This document shows positions 42,428 through 49,773 of a DNA stretch of 64,000 bases, one piece after another (position 1 is the first letter of the stretch; every line of letters begins with the position of its first letter). Both the position numbers and the translations under genes were made by a program. This DNA is from an uncultured Lachnospiraceae bacterium (lineage in GTDB: Bacteria > Bacillota > Clostridia > Lachnospirales > Lachnospiraceae), in NCBI GenBank assembly GCA_910579935.1, contig CAJTVQ010000008.1, forward strand, positions 52,364 through 116,363, given 5' to 3'. Below the pieces are notes generated by a model that did not search any database, was not told the origin of the DNA, and worked only from the letters and a program-made list of their open reading frames with translations.

Positions 42428-42868
42428 ATGCAGGTAGAAATCAAAATTGACGGTTCTTATACGGAGCCTCATATTGTGATCATGACTGCTTCGGTGACAG
42501 AAGATATCCGTAATCTGTTGGAGAATTTATCCGAGGAAGCATCTCCGGTAATTTCCGGCAGTAAAGACGGGAAAATTGAAGTACTGGAGCAGACGGATCT
42601 GATCAGAATTTATGCCAATGCCGGAAAAGTTTTTGCAGTAACGGGTAAAGGAGAATATGTCTTACGCCTTAGACTGTATGAGGCAGAGGAACGGCTGGAC
42701 GCCCGTCAGTTTGTCCGTATTTCAAATTCAGAGATTATTAATCTGAAGAAAGTGGATCATTTTGATTTGAATTTTGTCGGTACAATTTGTGTGAAACTGT
42801 CAAATGGAACTGTGACATATGTTTCCAGGAGGTATGTTTCCAAAATCAAAAAAGTATTGGGAATATAA
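42428..42868 (+). CDS. LytTR DNA-binding protein without receiver
   Basis: 146 residues: a short N-terminal alpha/beta part and a LytTR domain from about 50 (QTDLIRIYANAGKVFAVTGK, FVRISNSEIINLKKVDHFDL, GTVTYVSRRYVSKIKKVLGI). No phosphoreceiver. It overlaps no gene and is followed 38 bp later by a DUF3021 membrane protein; LytTR-DUF3021 pairs are common in Firmicutes, where the membrane protein may restrain the regulator. AAAGGAGG precedes the ATG. Confidence 0.92.
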   Translation: MQVEIKIDGSYTEPHIVIMTASVTEDIRNLLENLSEEASPVISGSKDGKIEVLEQTDLIRIYANAGKVFAVTGKGEYVLRLRLYEAEERLDARQFVRISNSEIINLKKVDHFDLNFVGTICVKLSNGTVTYVSRRYVSKIKKVLGI

Positions 42869-42905
42869 GAAACGGATTTGGGATTGGGAAAGGAGCAGGT
42901 TAGAA

Positions 42906-43376
42906 ATGAAGAAGAAAATTATATGGCGCGGTATATTGGGCTTTCCGCTAGGAATTACAATAGGATATGTTATTACAATCATCATTTCCCTTATTTGGGC
43001 AGACGGTTATTATATGTCCTGTCATCCCGAACTGATTTCCGTTATGGGAAATGAAATGAACGCGGTTCTTGTCCAGGCAGTATTCTGCGGACTGCTTGGT
43101 ACGGGCTTTGCGGCAGCTTCCGCCATATGGGAAGTGGAGCATTGGGGGATTGCCAAACAGACAGGGATTTATTTTTTTGTGGTTTCCGTGCTGATGATGC
43201 CGACTGCCTATGTTACGTACTGGATGGAACATAGCTGGATGGGATTCTTCAGCTATTACGGTATTTTTATTTTGATTTTTGTTATGATATGGATGGTGCA
43301 GTTTGCAATCGGCAAGCGGAACGTTAAAAAACTGAATGCCGATTTATATAGAAGAAAGAATCAGATTATGAGGTAA
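42906..43376 (+). CDS. DUF3021 family membrane protein
   Basis: 156 residues with four hydrophobic helices (about 7-27, 50-70, 82-100, 110-130) and a basic C-terminus. The family pattern of a first helix ending GYVITIIISLIWADG and a VSVLMMPTAYVTYWMEHSW segment fits DUF3021. ATG 42906 follows AAAGGAGC by 12 bases; the earlier frame from 42819 overlaps the LytTR gene. The stop lies inside the first of three tandem 14-bp repeats. Confidence 0.85.
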   Translation: MKKKIIWRGILGFPLGITIGYVITIIISLIWADGYYMSCHPELISVMGNEMNAVLVQAVFCGLLGTGFAAASAIWEVEHWGIAKQTGIYFFVVSVLMMPTAYVTYWMEHSWMGFFSYYGIFILIFVMIWMVQFAIGKRNVKKLNADLYRRKNQIMR

Positions 43377-43408
43377 AAATTACGAGGTAAAAATTACGAG
43401 GTAAAAAT
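43367..43408. repeat. three tandem 14-bp repeats over the DUF3021 stop
   Basis: TAYGAGGTAAAAAT is repeated at 43367-43380, 43381-43394 and 43395-43408 (the first has TATG, the others TACG). The DUF3021 stop codon is in copy one. This looks like replication slippage. Confidence 0.85.
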
Positions 43409-43412
43409 TACC

Positions 43413-43442
43413 TTAATAATAATTTCATCTCCGCTAATACTA
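43413..43442 (+). promoter_or_regulatory. candidate sigma-G/F promoter for the SASP gene
   Basis: TTAATA (43413-43418), 17 bp, AATACTA (43436-43442), close to forespore consensus TGAATA / CATACTA. It would give an unusually long (about 130 nt) leader, containing a hairpin TAAGCAAT/ATTGCTTA at 43500-43527. Confidence 0.35.
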
Positions 43443-43580
43443 ACATCAAGATAAGCGATAAAGTTCAAGCTTAATTCAGATGCGGAAACGTGTTTGGGGT
43501 AAGCAATAAACGAACGGAAATTGCTTATCTCAAATATAGATAGCGAAAAGCAGGAAATTGTAAATTGGAGGTGAAAGAAG

Positions 43581-43781
43581 ATGGCAAGCAGCAAATCTAA
43601 TAGAGTAGAGGTTCCTGAAGCTAAGGCAGCTATGGATCGTTTTAAGACTGAGGTCGCTTCTGAATTAGGTGTTAACCTGAAGGAAGGTTACAACGGTGAT
43701 TTAACATCTAAGGAAGCTGGTTCTATCGGCGGCGAGATGGTTCGTAGAATGATCAAGAAGCAGGAAGAACAGATGAAATAA
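43581..43781 (+). CDS. alpha/beta-type small acid-soluble spore protein
   Basis: 66 residues. Coats and protects forespore DNA, then is cut by GPR protease at germination. EAKAAMDRFKTEVASELGV contains the GPR cleavage region (TEVASE), and LTSKEAGSIGGEMVRRMI is the second conserved block. GGAGGTGAAAG precedes the ATG. Expected to be forespore-specific. Confidence 0.96.
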   Translation: MASSKSNRVEVPEAKAAMDRFKTEVASELGVNLKEGYNGDLTSKEAGSIGGEMVRRMIKKQEEQMK

Positions 43782-43801
43782 CCGGTAACGGTTAATAAAG
43801 G

Positions 43802-43828
43802 AGGATGTCCGAAAGGGCATCCTTCTTT
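43802..43828 (+). terminator. terminator after the SASP gene
   Basis: AGGATGTCC (43802-43810), GAAA loop, GGGCATCCT (43815-43823), then TCTTT. The stem also faces the convergent gene; a second hairpin CCGGCCC/GGGCCGG (43847-43853 / 43860-43866) lies between them. Confidence 0.8.
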
Positions 43829-43874
43829 ATGCCTAAAGAACCGGTACCGGCCCGGAAAAGGGCCGGCATTTGGT

Positions 43875-44531
43875 TCAATCCATATGGAAAAGTTCCGTGA
43901 CCAGTCTGCGGGCATCATGAAAGCCCTGCCGGTAAGCGGCTGTCCCATATTCGGCCCCGATTGCATTGGCGGCAGAAATTACCTTATTGACGGTATTGAA
44001 CTGCTCTTTGCTGAGGCCGGACTGTTCCAGTCTGCTGATTTCCTCATTGTATTCCCGGACTTCGGTCTGGTAATCAGCATTTTCATTGAGGGAACTTTCC
44101 AAAGCCCCTGCTTTGCGTTCCCTGAAAAAACTTTCCAAAATGCTGCTTTCGGGGCTGCTTTTCCATGATTCCGCAGCGGAAGACGTATAAGTTTTCAGGA
44201 CGCGGTCAATTCCCTGTGCTTTGGGACTGTGATATCCCTCTTCCAGGACTTTGTAAAGCTGGAAACCGATCAGGACGCCTATCTGCAGATAAACATCGCT
44301 GTGCGTCAGGGCAAAATCGGATACGGCATCCTGCAAGGATTCCTCCGTTTTGTCCGCAGTAGGGAATAATGCCGCCAGTTTTGCGTAAACTTCCTGATAG
44401 GATGCGCTTATTCTCTTTTCATAGGAATCCGTGATAGCCGATGTCGGCTCTGAACCGTACAGAAAATAGGCTGCTATGCGGCTTATGTCTATACGATCCA
44501 AGATCTTAGAAAATTCTGTCAAGTTGTTCAC
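43875..44531 (-). CDS. unrecognised 218-residue protein
   Basis: Starts with GTG at 44531 behind AAGGAA and runs as a mostly helical, hydrophilic protein with no signal peptide or membrane helix. Two regions look structured: RIAAYFLYGSEPTSAITDSY to about residue 110 (DVYLQIGVLIGFQLYKVLEE) and a helical C-terminus (NKVISAANAIGAEYGTAAYR, then QGFHDARRLVTELF). No family recognised. It is convergent with the SASP gene and divergent from the GH25 gene. Confidence 0.75.
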   Translation of the reverse strand: MNNLTEFSKILDRIDISRIAAYFLYGSEPTSAITDSYEKRISASYQEVYAKLAALFPTADKTEESLQDAVSDFALTHSDVYLQIGVLIGFQLYKVLEEGYHSPKAQGIDRVLKTYTSSAAESWKSSPESSILESFFRERKAGALESSLNENADYQTEVREYNEEISRLEQSGLSKEQFNTVNKVISAANAIGAEYGTAAYRQGFHDARRLVTELFHMD

Positions 44532-44759
44532 TTCCTTTCTTTTTTATTTTAAAGGATTTATACACATACTTATGATGTATATTAATATTATAACACATTA
44601 TTACGAGGTTTAACAGGGAATATATGGATTATTTATGAAGTTTTTGTGAAATGATTGCGAACTTTTCCGATTCATGTTAATTTTATTGTATGGAAACAAG
44701 TGAAAATCTGTATACAGGCTGGTATCCTGTGTACGGAAAAATCATGGCGGGAGGTATAT

Positions 44760-46082
44760 ATGCGGTTACCGGGAGAATATGAATACAGTAATTCTGGGCT
44801 GTCAATGAAATATATGATGATAGGTGTCTGTCTTTGTCTGCTGCTGATCTTTGGAGTCGTATTGTGGACAAATAAAGAAAATGACGCAAAGAAACATAAG
44901 GAGCAGGAATCGCCGGTGAAGGTGCTGGAGCATGAAGAGAGCGGTACGGATATTGCCGGCGGGCAGGGAGGCGGCCTGGCGGAAAACGGAGAGAACGGAG
45001 ACGGCAAGACGGAAAATGCTTCCGTGAAGGTTCCGGCATCGAGAGCGGTTATGGGATTTAACGGGGCGAAGACTTTGGAAGAGGTGGAGCGTCTTTATGC
45101 CGAGAAAAAGCTGGTCGCATCGGATTTGGATTTCTGGGATATGTATCCGAAAAACACGCCTGCTTATATGAACGGCGCTTCATCACAGGCAGGAGAAGAA
45201 CGCGGCTTGTCAAGTTCCGGAACAAATACGGAAACAAGCGGGACATCGAAAGCGAGATACGATGAGGAGGCAGAGCGGGAACAGCAGAAAGAGGAAGAGA
45301 AAAAAGCCCAGGATCCTTCCACGGACGGCAGGCACACCCTGATTACCCATGCGGACGGCGAGGAAGAGTGGGTGCTGCTCAATCCTAATTTGGAGCGGAA
45401 TACCTATGATTTCACGAATCTGACGATGCGGCAGGAACAGCTGGCTTATTATGCGGACGGGAAAACCTATTCCTATGTAGGTGCAGATTTGTCGAAATAT
45501 AACGGAGAAGTGGATTTTGCAGCTCTGAAACAGTCGGGTGTATCCTATGTGATGCTCAGGCTGGGGATGAGGGGATATGGAACCGGACAGATTCAGCTGG
45601 ACGAGAAGTTCACGGATTATATCACAAAGGCGGAAGAAGCAGGGCTGAATGTGGGTGTATACTTCTATTCGCAGGCAGTCACGGAAGAGGAAGCGGCGGA
45701 AGAGGCAAATTTCGTGATACAGAATCTGGCAGGCCGTCAGATAACCTATCCGGTCGCTTTCGACATGGAATATGTCGCCAATGATACGGCTAGGATAGAA
45801 GCGCTGAACAGGGAAGAAAAAACGAAAATGGCAAAGGCTTTTTTGGATACCGTGAAAAATGCGGGCTATAAACCGATGGTTTACGGAACCAAGGAATGGC
45901 TGATCAAACAGGTGGACCTGACAAAGCTGACGGATTATGATATCTGGCTGTCCCAGCAGGAGGAGGTGCCGGATTATCCCTATCAGTTCCAGATGTGGCA
46001 GTATTCACGGGAAGGAAGACTGAATGGAGCAGACGGGGATGTGAATCTGAACATCAGTTTTGTGGATTATTCGGAAAAATAG
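44760..46082 (+). CDS. membrane-anchored GH25 muramidase
   Basis: 440 residues. ATG 44760 follows GGGAGG; one N-terminal membrane helix (MMIGVCLCLLLIFGVVLW, about 20-38), then a long acidic, low-complexity linker to about 230, then a glycoside hydrolase 25 domain: YVGADLSKYNGEVDFAALKQ, VSYVMLRLGMRGYGTG, YFYSQAVTEEEAAEEANFVI and the catalytic DxE in VAFDMEYV, ending MWQYSREG. Likely cuts MurNAc-GlcNAc bonds of peptidoglycan. The last 29 bp overlap the convergent gene. Confidence 0.92.
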   Translation: MRLPGEYEYSNSGLSMKYMMIGVCLCLLLIFGVVLWTNKENDAKKHKEQESPVKVLEHEESGTDIAGGQGGGLAENGENGDGKTENASVKVPASRAVMGFNGAKTLEEVERLYAEKKLVASDLDFWDMYPKNTPAYMNGASSQAGEERGLSSSGTNTETSGTSKARYDEEAEREQQKEEEKKAQDPSTDGRHTLITHADGEEEWVLLNPNLERNTYDFTNLTMRQEQLAYYADGKTYSYVGADLSKYNGEVDFAALKQSGVSYVMLRLGMRGYGTGQIQLDEKFTDYITKAEEAGLNVGVYFYSQAVTEEEAAEEANFVIQNLAGRQITYPVAFDMEYVANDTARIEALNREEKTKMAKAFLDTVKNAGYKPMVYGTKEWLIKQVDLTKLTDYDIWLSQQEEVPDYPYQFQMWQYSREGRLNGADGDVNLNISFVDYSEK

Positions 46083-46872
46083 CATATATCTTGGGAGAAA
46101 GTTCAAGATGTGAGTAAATATCGGCATATGCCGCAGGAGAAAGCCCCTCAATATAGTTGAGCGGGAAACTGCGGTTTATGCCGTTTTTTTTCAGCACATC
46201 CGCCGCCTTATTGTAAGCGATGGCCGCTTCTTCTTCGGTATCATAAATGCCCACCACATAGCTGCTGCGGATATGGATACGGACTTTATAGCGGAAACGG
46301 CCGTCGCCGGCGGGGTGGGGAATCCGGGTGATGCCGTGAAACCGGTTGAGGATTTCAATGTTCTCATAACGGAAGTCTGTGGGATCACCGTTGATAAAGC
46401 GGTAATCCCTGCCGGCGACCGCATAATTTTTAATGCCGTACCGGTTCAGGATACCGAACTGCATACCATAGTCGTTTACGAAAAGATGATTGCCGCGGCG
46501 CATGATTTTTTTGGTGGAATAATAAAACAGGTCGTCAATGTCAAATTTCAGTATATAGGAAGGCTCCATATAATATAGAAAAAACTTTTTTTTCAGGTAA
46601 ATCGGAGTAGGGAAATAAATGCCGTTATCCCGGAAATTGACCAGGCTGACCCACTTTTCAAAAGCCAGTGGGGATGAGGCAGGGTAGCGCTCAATGGAAA
46701 GGGAATCTTCCTGCGTTACGGAAAGGGCATCAGTATAGGCCTGGTGCGCAGTCCGAGCATCGTCATAGCTTCCAAGGCTGATATGCTTCCCGCGGAATGT
46801 CAGGGAGGAGCGGTAGTAAATGGAATTGTCTTTTTTTCTGGCGGTATAAACGCCGGGCAGATGCTGGTCCAT
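46054..46872 (-). CDS. AP2/HNH-like DNA-binding protein
   Basis: 272 residues from the ATG at 46872 (AAAGGA eight bases upstream; ATG 46899 is in frame). It has two AP2-like beta-sheet modules, near the N-terminus (PGVYTARKKDNSIYYRSSLT) and C-terminus (YKVRIHIRSSYVVGIYDTEE then EAAIAYNKAADVLKK), and between them an HNH-endonuclease-like end (DYRFINGDPTDFRYENIEIL). The layout recalls homing-type HNH-AP2 nucleases, but the first metal-binding part of an HNH site is not clear. No intron or inverted repeat borders it. Could be nuclease or transcription factor. Confidence 0.7.
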   Translation of the reverse strand: MDQHLPGVYTARKKDNSIYYRSSLTFRGKHISLGSYDDARTAHQAYTDALSVTQEDSLSIERYPASSPLAFEKWVSLVNFRDNGIYFPTPIYLKKKFFLYYMEPSYILKFDIDDLFYYSTKKIMRRGNHLFVNDYGMQFGILNRYGIKNYAVAGRDYRFINGDPTDFRYENIEILNRFHGITRIPHPAGDGRFRYKVRIHIRSSYVVGIYDTEEEAAIAYNKAADVLKKNGINRSFPLNYIEGLSPAAYADIYSHLELSPKIYAIFPNNPQN

Positions 46873-47186
46873 GGGGCAGTTCCTTTCTGTCGTTATCATC
46901 TATTATTTTATTCCGCAACGCTCAAAATCATCAAAAAAAATCTGAAAAGCCTGACCGTACAGTGTCGGAATTTCCTATAATTCTTCGACTTTCGTCGGAA
47001 TTTTACCATGATTATACCATTTCAGCAAAAAGAATACAAATTTAGAAATATTTTAGATATAATTTTGGGACTTCCTGTATAAAATATTAAAGAAGTATTA
47101 CATTTGTGTGACATAAATGTATAAAATTGGTGACCGGACCGTCATTGCCGGTTATCAAAATCGTAAAATTTGAAGAGGATGAAAAA
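46873..47186. other. 314-bp gap between divergent AP2-like and SleB-like genes
   Basis: AT-rich. A small hairpin with a CGAC-TTTC-GTCG core sits at 46986-46997, in the sequence TTCGACTTTCGTCGGAA, which contains two Spo0A-box-like heptamers (TTCGACT forward, TTCGTCG near it). Several TATAAT-like hexamers occur at 47050-47130, but no promoter with a good -35 could be chosen. Confidence 0.35.
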
Positions 47187-47813
47187 ATGTATAGGTATAA
47201 GAAAAACATAATGATATTGCTTCTTTGTAATGTGATTTTCATGGTTTCATGGTTTAATCTGAAAGAACTGCGGATGAATCGTGTGGCATCCACGGCGGCA
47301 TTCAGGATTCAGTACATGGAAGACTGTGCAAGTTTGGACGAGTCCAGTTTCATAAGGATGCTGGCGGAGGCGTCTTCGGGGCAGCGGGTCGTGGATTATA
47401 ACGTACTGGAGCGGAAAGCGAAGTATTCCTTATCGGAAGAGGATTATGAGGTGCTGCTGCAGATCGTGGAGGCTGAGGCCGGCTGTGAGGACATGAAAGG
47501 AAAGATGCTGGTGGCCGGAGTGGTTATGAACCGGGTGGAGAACAGCCAGTTTCCGGACAGTGTGAAGGAGGTCGTATATCAGAGAGAGCATGGCGTGGCA
47601 CAGTTTTCGCCGGTTGCCAACGGGCGGCTGGGCCGGACGAAAATAAGCGAGGAGACGCGGGAAGCAGTGGAGCGGGTGCTTTACGGGGAGGATATCACGG
47701 AGGGCGCTTTGTATTTTGCATCGCGCAAATATGCGGACCCGGAGCTGATGAAATGGTTTGATAACAGCCTGACTCTTTTGTTTTCTTATGGTGGACATGA
47801 ATTCTTTTCTTAA
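47187..47813 (+). CDS. SleB/CwlJ-type cell wall hydrolase
   Basis: 208 residues: one N-terminal membrane/signal helix (IMILLLCNVIFMVSWF), a spacer, then a Hydrolase_2 (SleB/CwlJ) domain from about 95 with YEVLLQIVEAEAGCEDMKGK (catalytic Glu), AGVVMNRVENSQFPDSVKEV and ALYFASRKYADPELMKWF. Such enzymes are spore-cortex lytic or vegetative muramidase-like. ATG 47187 follows GAAGAGGATG; the frame from 47127 adds non-family residues. Confidence 0.9.
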   Translation: MYRYKKNIMILLLCNVIFMVSWFNLKELRMNRVASTAAFRIQYMEDCASLDESSFIRMLAEASSGQRVVDYNVLERKAKYSLSEEDYEVLLQIVEAEAGCEDMKGKMLVAGVVMNRVENSQFPDSVKEVVYQREHGVAQFSPVANGRLGRTKISEETREAVERVLYGEDITEGALYFASRKYADPELMKWFDNSLTLLFSYGGHEFFS

Positions 47814-47820
47814 CTTCGCA

Positions 47821-47883
47821 TTGCGCAGGGGGGAAAACTATGCTATACTTTATGCGGTTGAAACGTTCCCTGTTTACAGGGAA
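47821..47883 (+). promoter_or_regulatory. thrC promoter and leader hairpin
   Basis: TTGCGC (47821-47826), 17 bp, TATACT (47844-47849). Just downstream, TTCCCTG (47866-47872), TTTA loop, CAGGGAA (47877-47883) form a perfect hairpin without T-tract; it would lie in the 5' end of the thrC mRNA. Confidence 0.55.
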
Positions 47884-47913
47884 AAATGATGCATGAGTAT
47901 GAGAGGTAAGGCA

Positions 47914-49404
47914 ATGGAAGTTTTATATAACAGTACGAGGAATAACGGGATTCAGGTAAAGGCTTCGGAGGCGGTCTTAAAAGGGCTTTCCGCGGACGGA
48001 GGCCTGTTTGTGCCGGATCATATCCCGGCATTGGATAAGGGACTAAAGGAACTGTCAGGCATGACTTATCAGGAAGTGGCTTATGAGGTAATGAAGCTGT
48101 ATCTGACAGATTTTACGGAGAAAGAGTTAAAAGACTGTATCGCAAAGGCGTATGACGGCAAATTCGATACGGAGGTCATAGCGCCTTTGGTCAGCGCGGA
48201 CGGGGCATATTATCTGGAACTGTTCCACGGCGCCACGATAGCGTTTAAGGATATGGCGCTGTCCATTCTGCCCCACCTGATGATCACGTCGGCAAAGAAG
48301 AATCAGGTTAAAAATGAGATCGTGATACTGACGGCGACTTCGGGCGATACGGGGAAAGCGGCGCTGGCCGGTTTTGCAGGAGTGGAAGGCACGAAGATCA
48401 TTGTTTTTTATCCGAAGAACGGTGTCAGCCCCATACAGGAGCGGCAGATGGTAACGCAGAAAGGGGACAATACATATGTGGTCGGTATTCACGGCAACTT
48501 TGATGATGCGCAGACCGGCGTAAAGAAACTTTTTGCGGACACGGAATTGGGGGAGCGGATGAACAGGCAGGGGTTCCAGTTCTCGTCGGCCAATTCCATC
48601 AATATAGGACGCCTGGTTCCACAGATTGTATATTATGTGTATGCTTATGCAAGGCTTTTGGCAGAAGGGAAAATTGCGGAGGGCGATAAAGTTAACGTAG
48701 TGGTGCCTACGGGCAATTTCGGCAATATCCTTGCGGCATTTTATGCGAAAAATATGGGATTGCCCATCGGAAAGCTGATTTGTGCCTCGAATGATAACAA
48801 GGTACTTTATGATTTTTTCCGTACGGGCGTATACGACCGGAACAGGGAGTTTGTACTGACCAGCTCTCCTTCCATGGATATTCTCATTTCCAGTAATTTA
48901 GAACGTCTGATTTACCGGATCGCAGGGAACGATGCAAAGAAAAATGAGGAATTGATGAAAGCACTGGCAGGGGAAGGAAAATATGAGATCACGGATGAAA
49001 TGAAATCCCGGCTGGAAGATTTTTACGGTAATTACGCAACGGAAAAAGAAGCGGCAGAGACGATAAAAGAATTATACGAAAAAACAGGTTATGTCATTGA
49101 TACCCATACGGCAGTGGCAGCCAGCGTATACCGCAAATATGAGGAAGAGACGAAAGACGGGGCGCCTGCGGTCATTGCATCCACGGCCAGTCCCTTTAAG
49201 TTCACCCGCAGCGTCATGAACGCCATCGACGGAAAGTATGACAGGATGACGGATTTTGAACTGGTGGATGAATTATCTGCCCTGGCCAATGTACCGGTTC
49301 CGGCTGCGATAGAAGAAATCCGCACGGCTCCGGTACTGCATGACCATGTATGCCCAAAAGAGGAAATGAAGAAGACGGTGGAAGCCTTTCTCGGGATCGA
49401 ATAG
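47914..49404 (+). CDS. thrC: threonine synthase
   Basis: Converts O-phosphohomoserine to threonine with PLP, 496 residues (the longer threonine synthase class). N-terminal LYNSTRNNG, PLP lysine Lys112 in FHGATIAFKDMALSILPHL, ILTATSGDTGKAALAGFAGV and VPTGNFGNILAAFYAKNMG. ATG 47914 (GAGGTAAGGCA upstream) preferred over 47893. The homoserine branch also appears in metA at 56.5 kb. Confidence 0.96.
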   Translation: MEVLYNSTRNNGIQVKASEAVLKGLSADGGLFVPDHIPALDKGLKELSGMTYQEVAYEVMKLYLTDFTEKELKDCIAKAYDGKFDTEVIAPLVSADGAYYLELFHGATIAFKDMALSILPHLMITSAKKNQVKNEIVILTATSGDTGKAALAGFAGVEGTKIIVFYPKNGVSPIQERQMVTQKGDNTYVVGIHGNFDDAQTGVKKLFADTELGERMNRQGFQFSSANSINIGRLVPQIVYYVYAYARLLAEGKIAEGDKVNVVVPTGNFGNILAAFYAKNMGLPIGKLICASNDNKVLYDFFRTGVYDRNREFVLTSSPSMDILISSNLERLIYRIAGNDAKKNEELMKALAGEGKYEITDEMKSRLEDFYGNYATEKEAAETIKELYEKTGYVIDTHTAVAASVYRKYEEETKDGAPAVIASTASPFKFTRSVMNAIDGKYDRMTDFELVDELSALANVPVPAAIEEIRTAPVLHDHVCPKEEMKKTVEAFLGIE

Positions 49405-49412
49405 GTGGCAGG

Positions 49413-49757
49413 ATGAATAATATAAATATCTTTGACCTGTTGATCACGGGCAGCGGACTGTATCTGATCTATGTGGCGGTCATCATGAAAACAAAAGGCG
49501 AGATTGCCAAAGGCGTCATTGTGTCCAGGGATGTGGATATAGAAAGAATGCGGGATAAAGAAGGATTTATCCGCTATATGTATGGAAAATCGCTTTTTAT
49601 GGGGATACTGACGGCGGCGGTAGGAGCGATCAATATGGCAAATTTTTATGTGCAGGGGCCCGCGTGGGTTTCCATAGCGGCCGTGGCGGGATATATCATG
49701 GTGTTGGCGGCATTTGCGGTGTTTACCTTAAAGGCCAGAAAGAAATTTATTGATTGA
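49413..49757 (+). CDS. small membrane protein, unknown function
   Basis: 114 residues with three hydrophobic helices (LLITGSGLYLIYVAVIM; LFMGILTAAVGAINMANFYV; WVSIAAVAGYIMVLAAFAVF) and a charged loop (KGVIVSRDVDIERMRDKEGF). ATG 49413 follows GGTGGCAGG, 8 bp after thrC. Family not recognised; conserved hypothetical in style. It runs up to the next gene. Confidence 0.75.
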   Translation: MNNINIFDLLITGSGLYLIYVAVIMKTKGEIAKGVIVSRDVDIERMRDKEGFIRYMYGKSLFMGILTAAVGAINMANFYVQGPAWVSIAAVAGYIMVLAAFAVFTLKARKKFID

Positions 49758-49773
49758 CGGGAAGGAAAGCGGA

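Noticed and set aside
43367..43408. Tandem repeats as a possible CRISPR array
   Set aside because: Units are contiguous 14-mers without spacers and no cas genes are near.
43394..43594. 66-codon minus-strand ORF across the SASP leader
   Set aside because: No ribosome site, overlaps repeats and the SASP start; amino-acid pattern not family-like.
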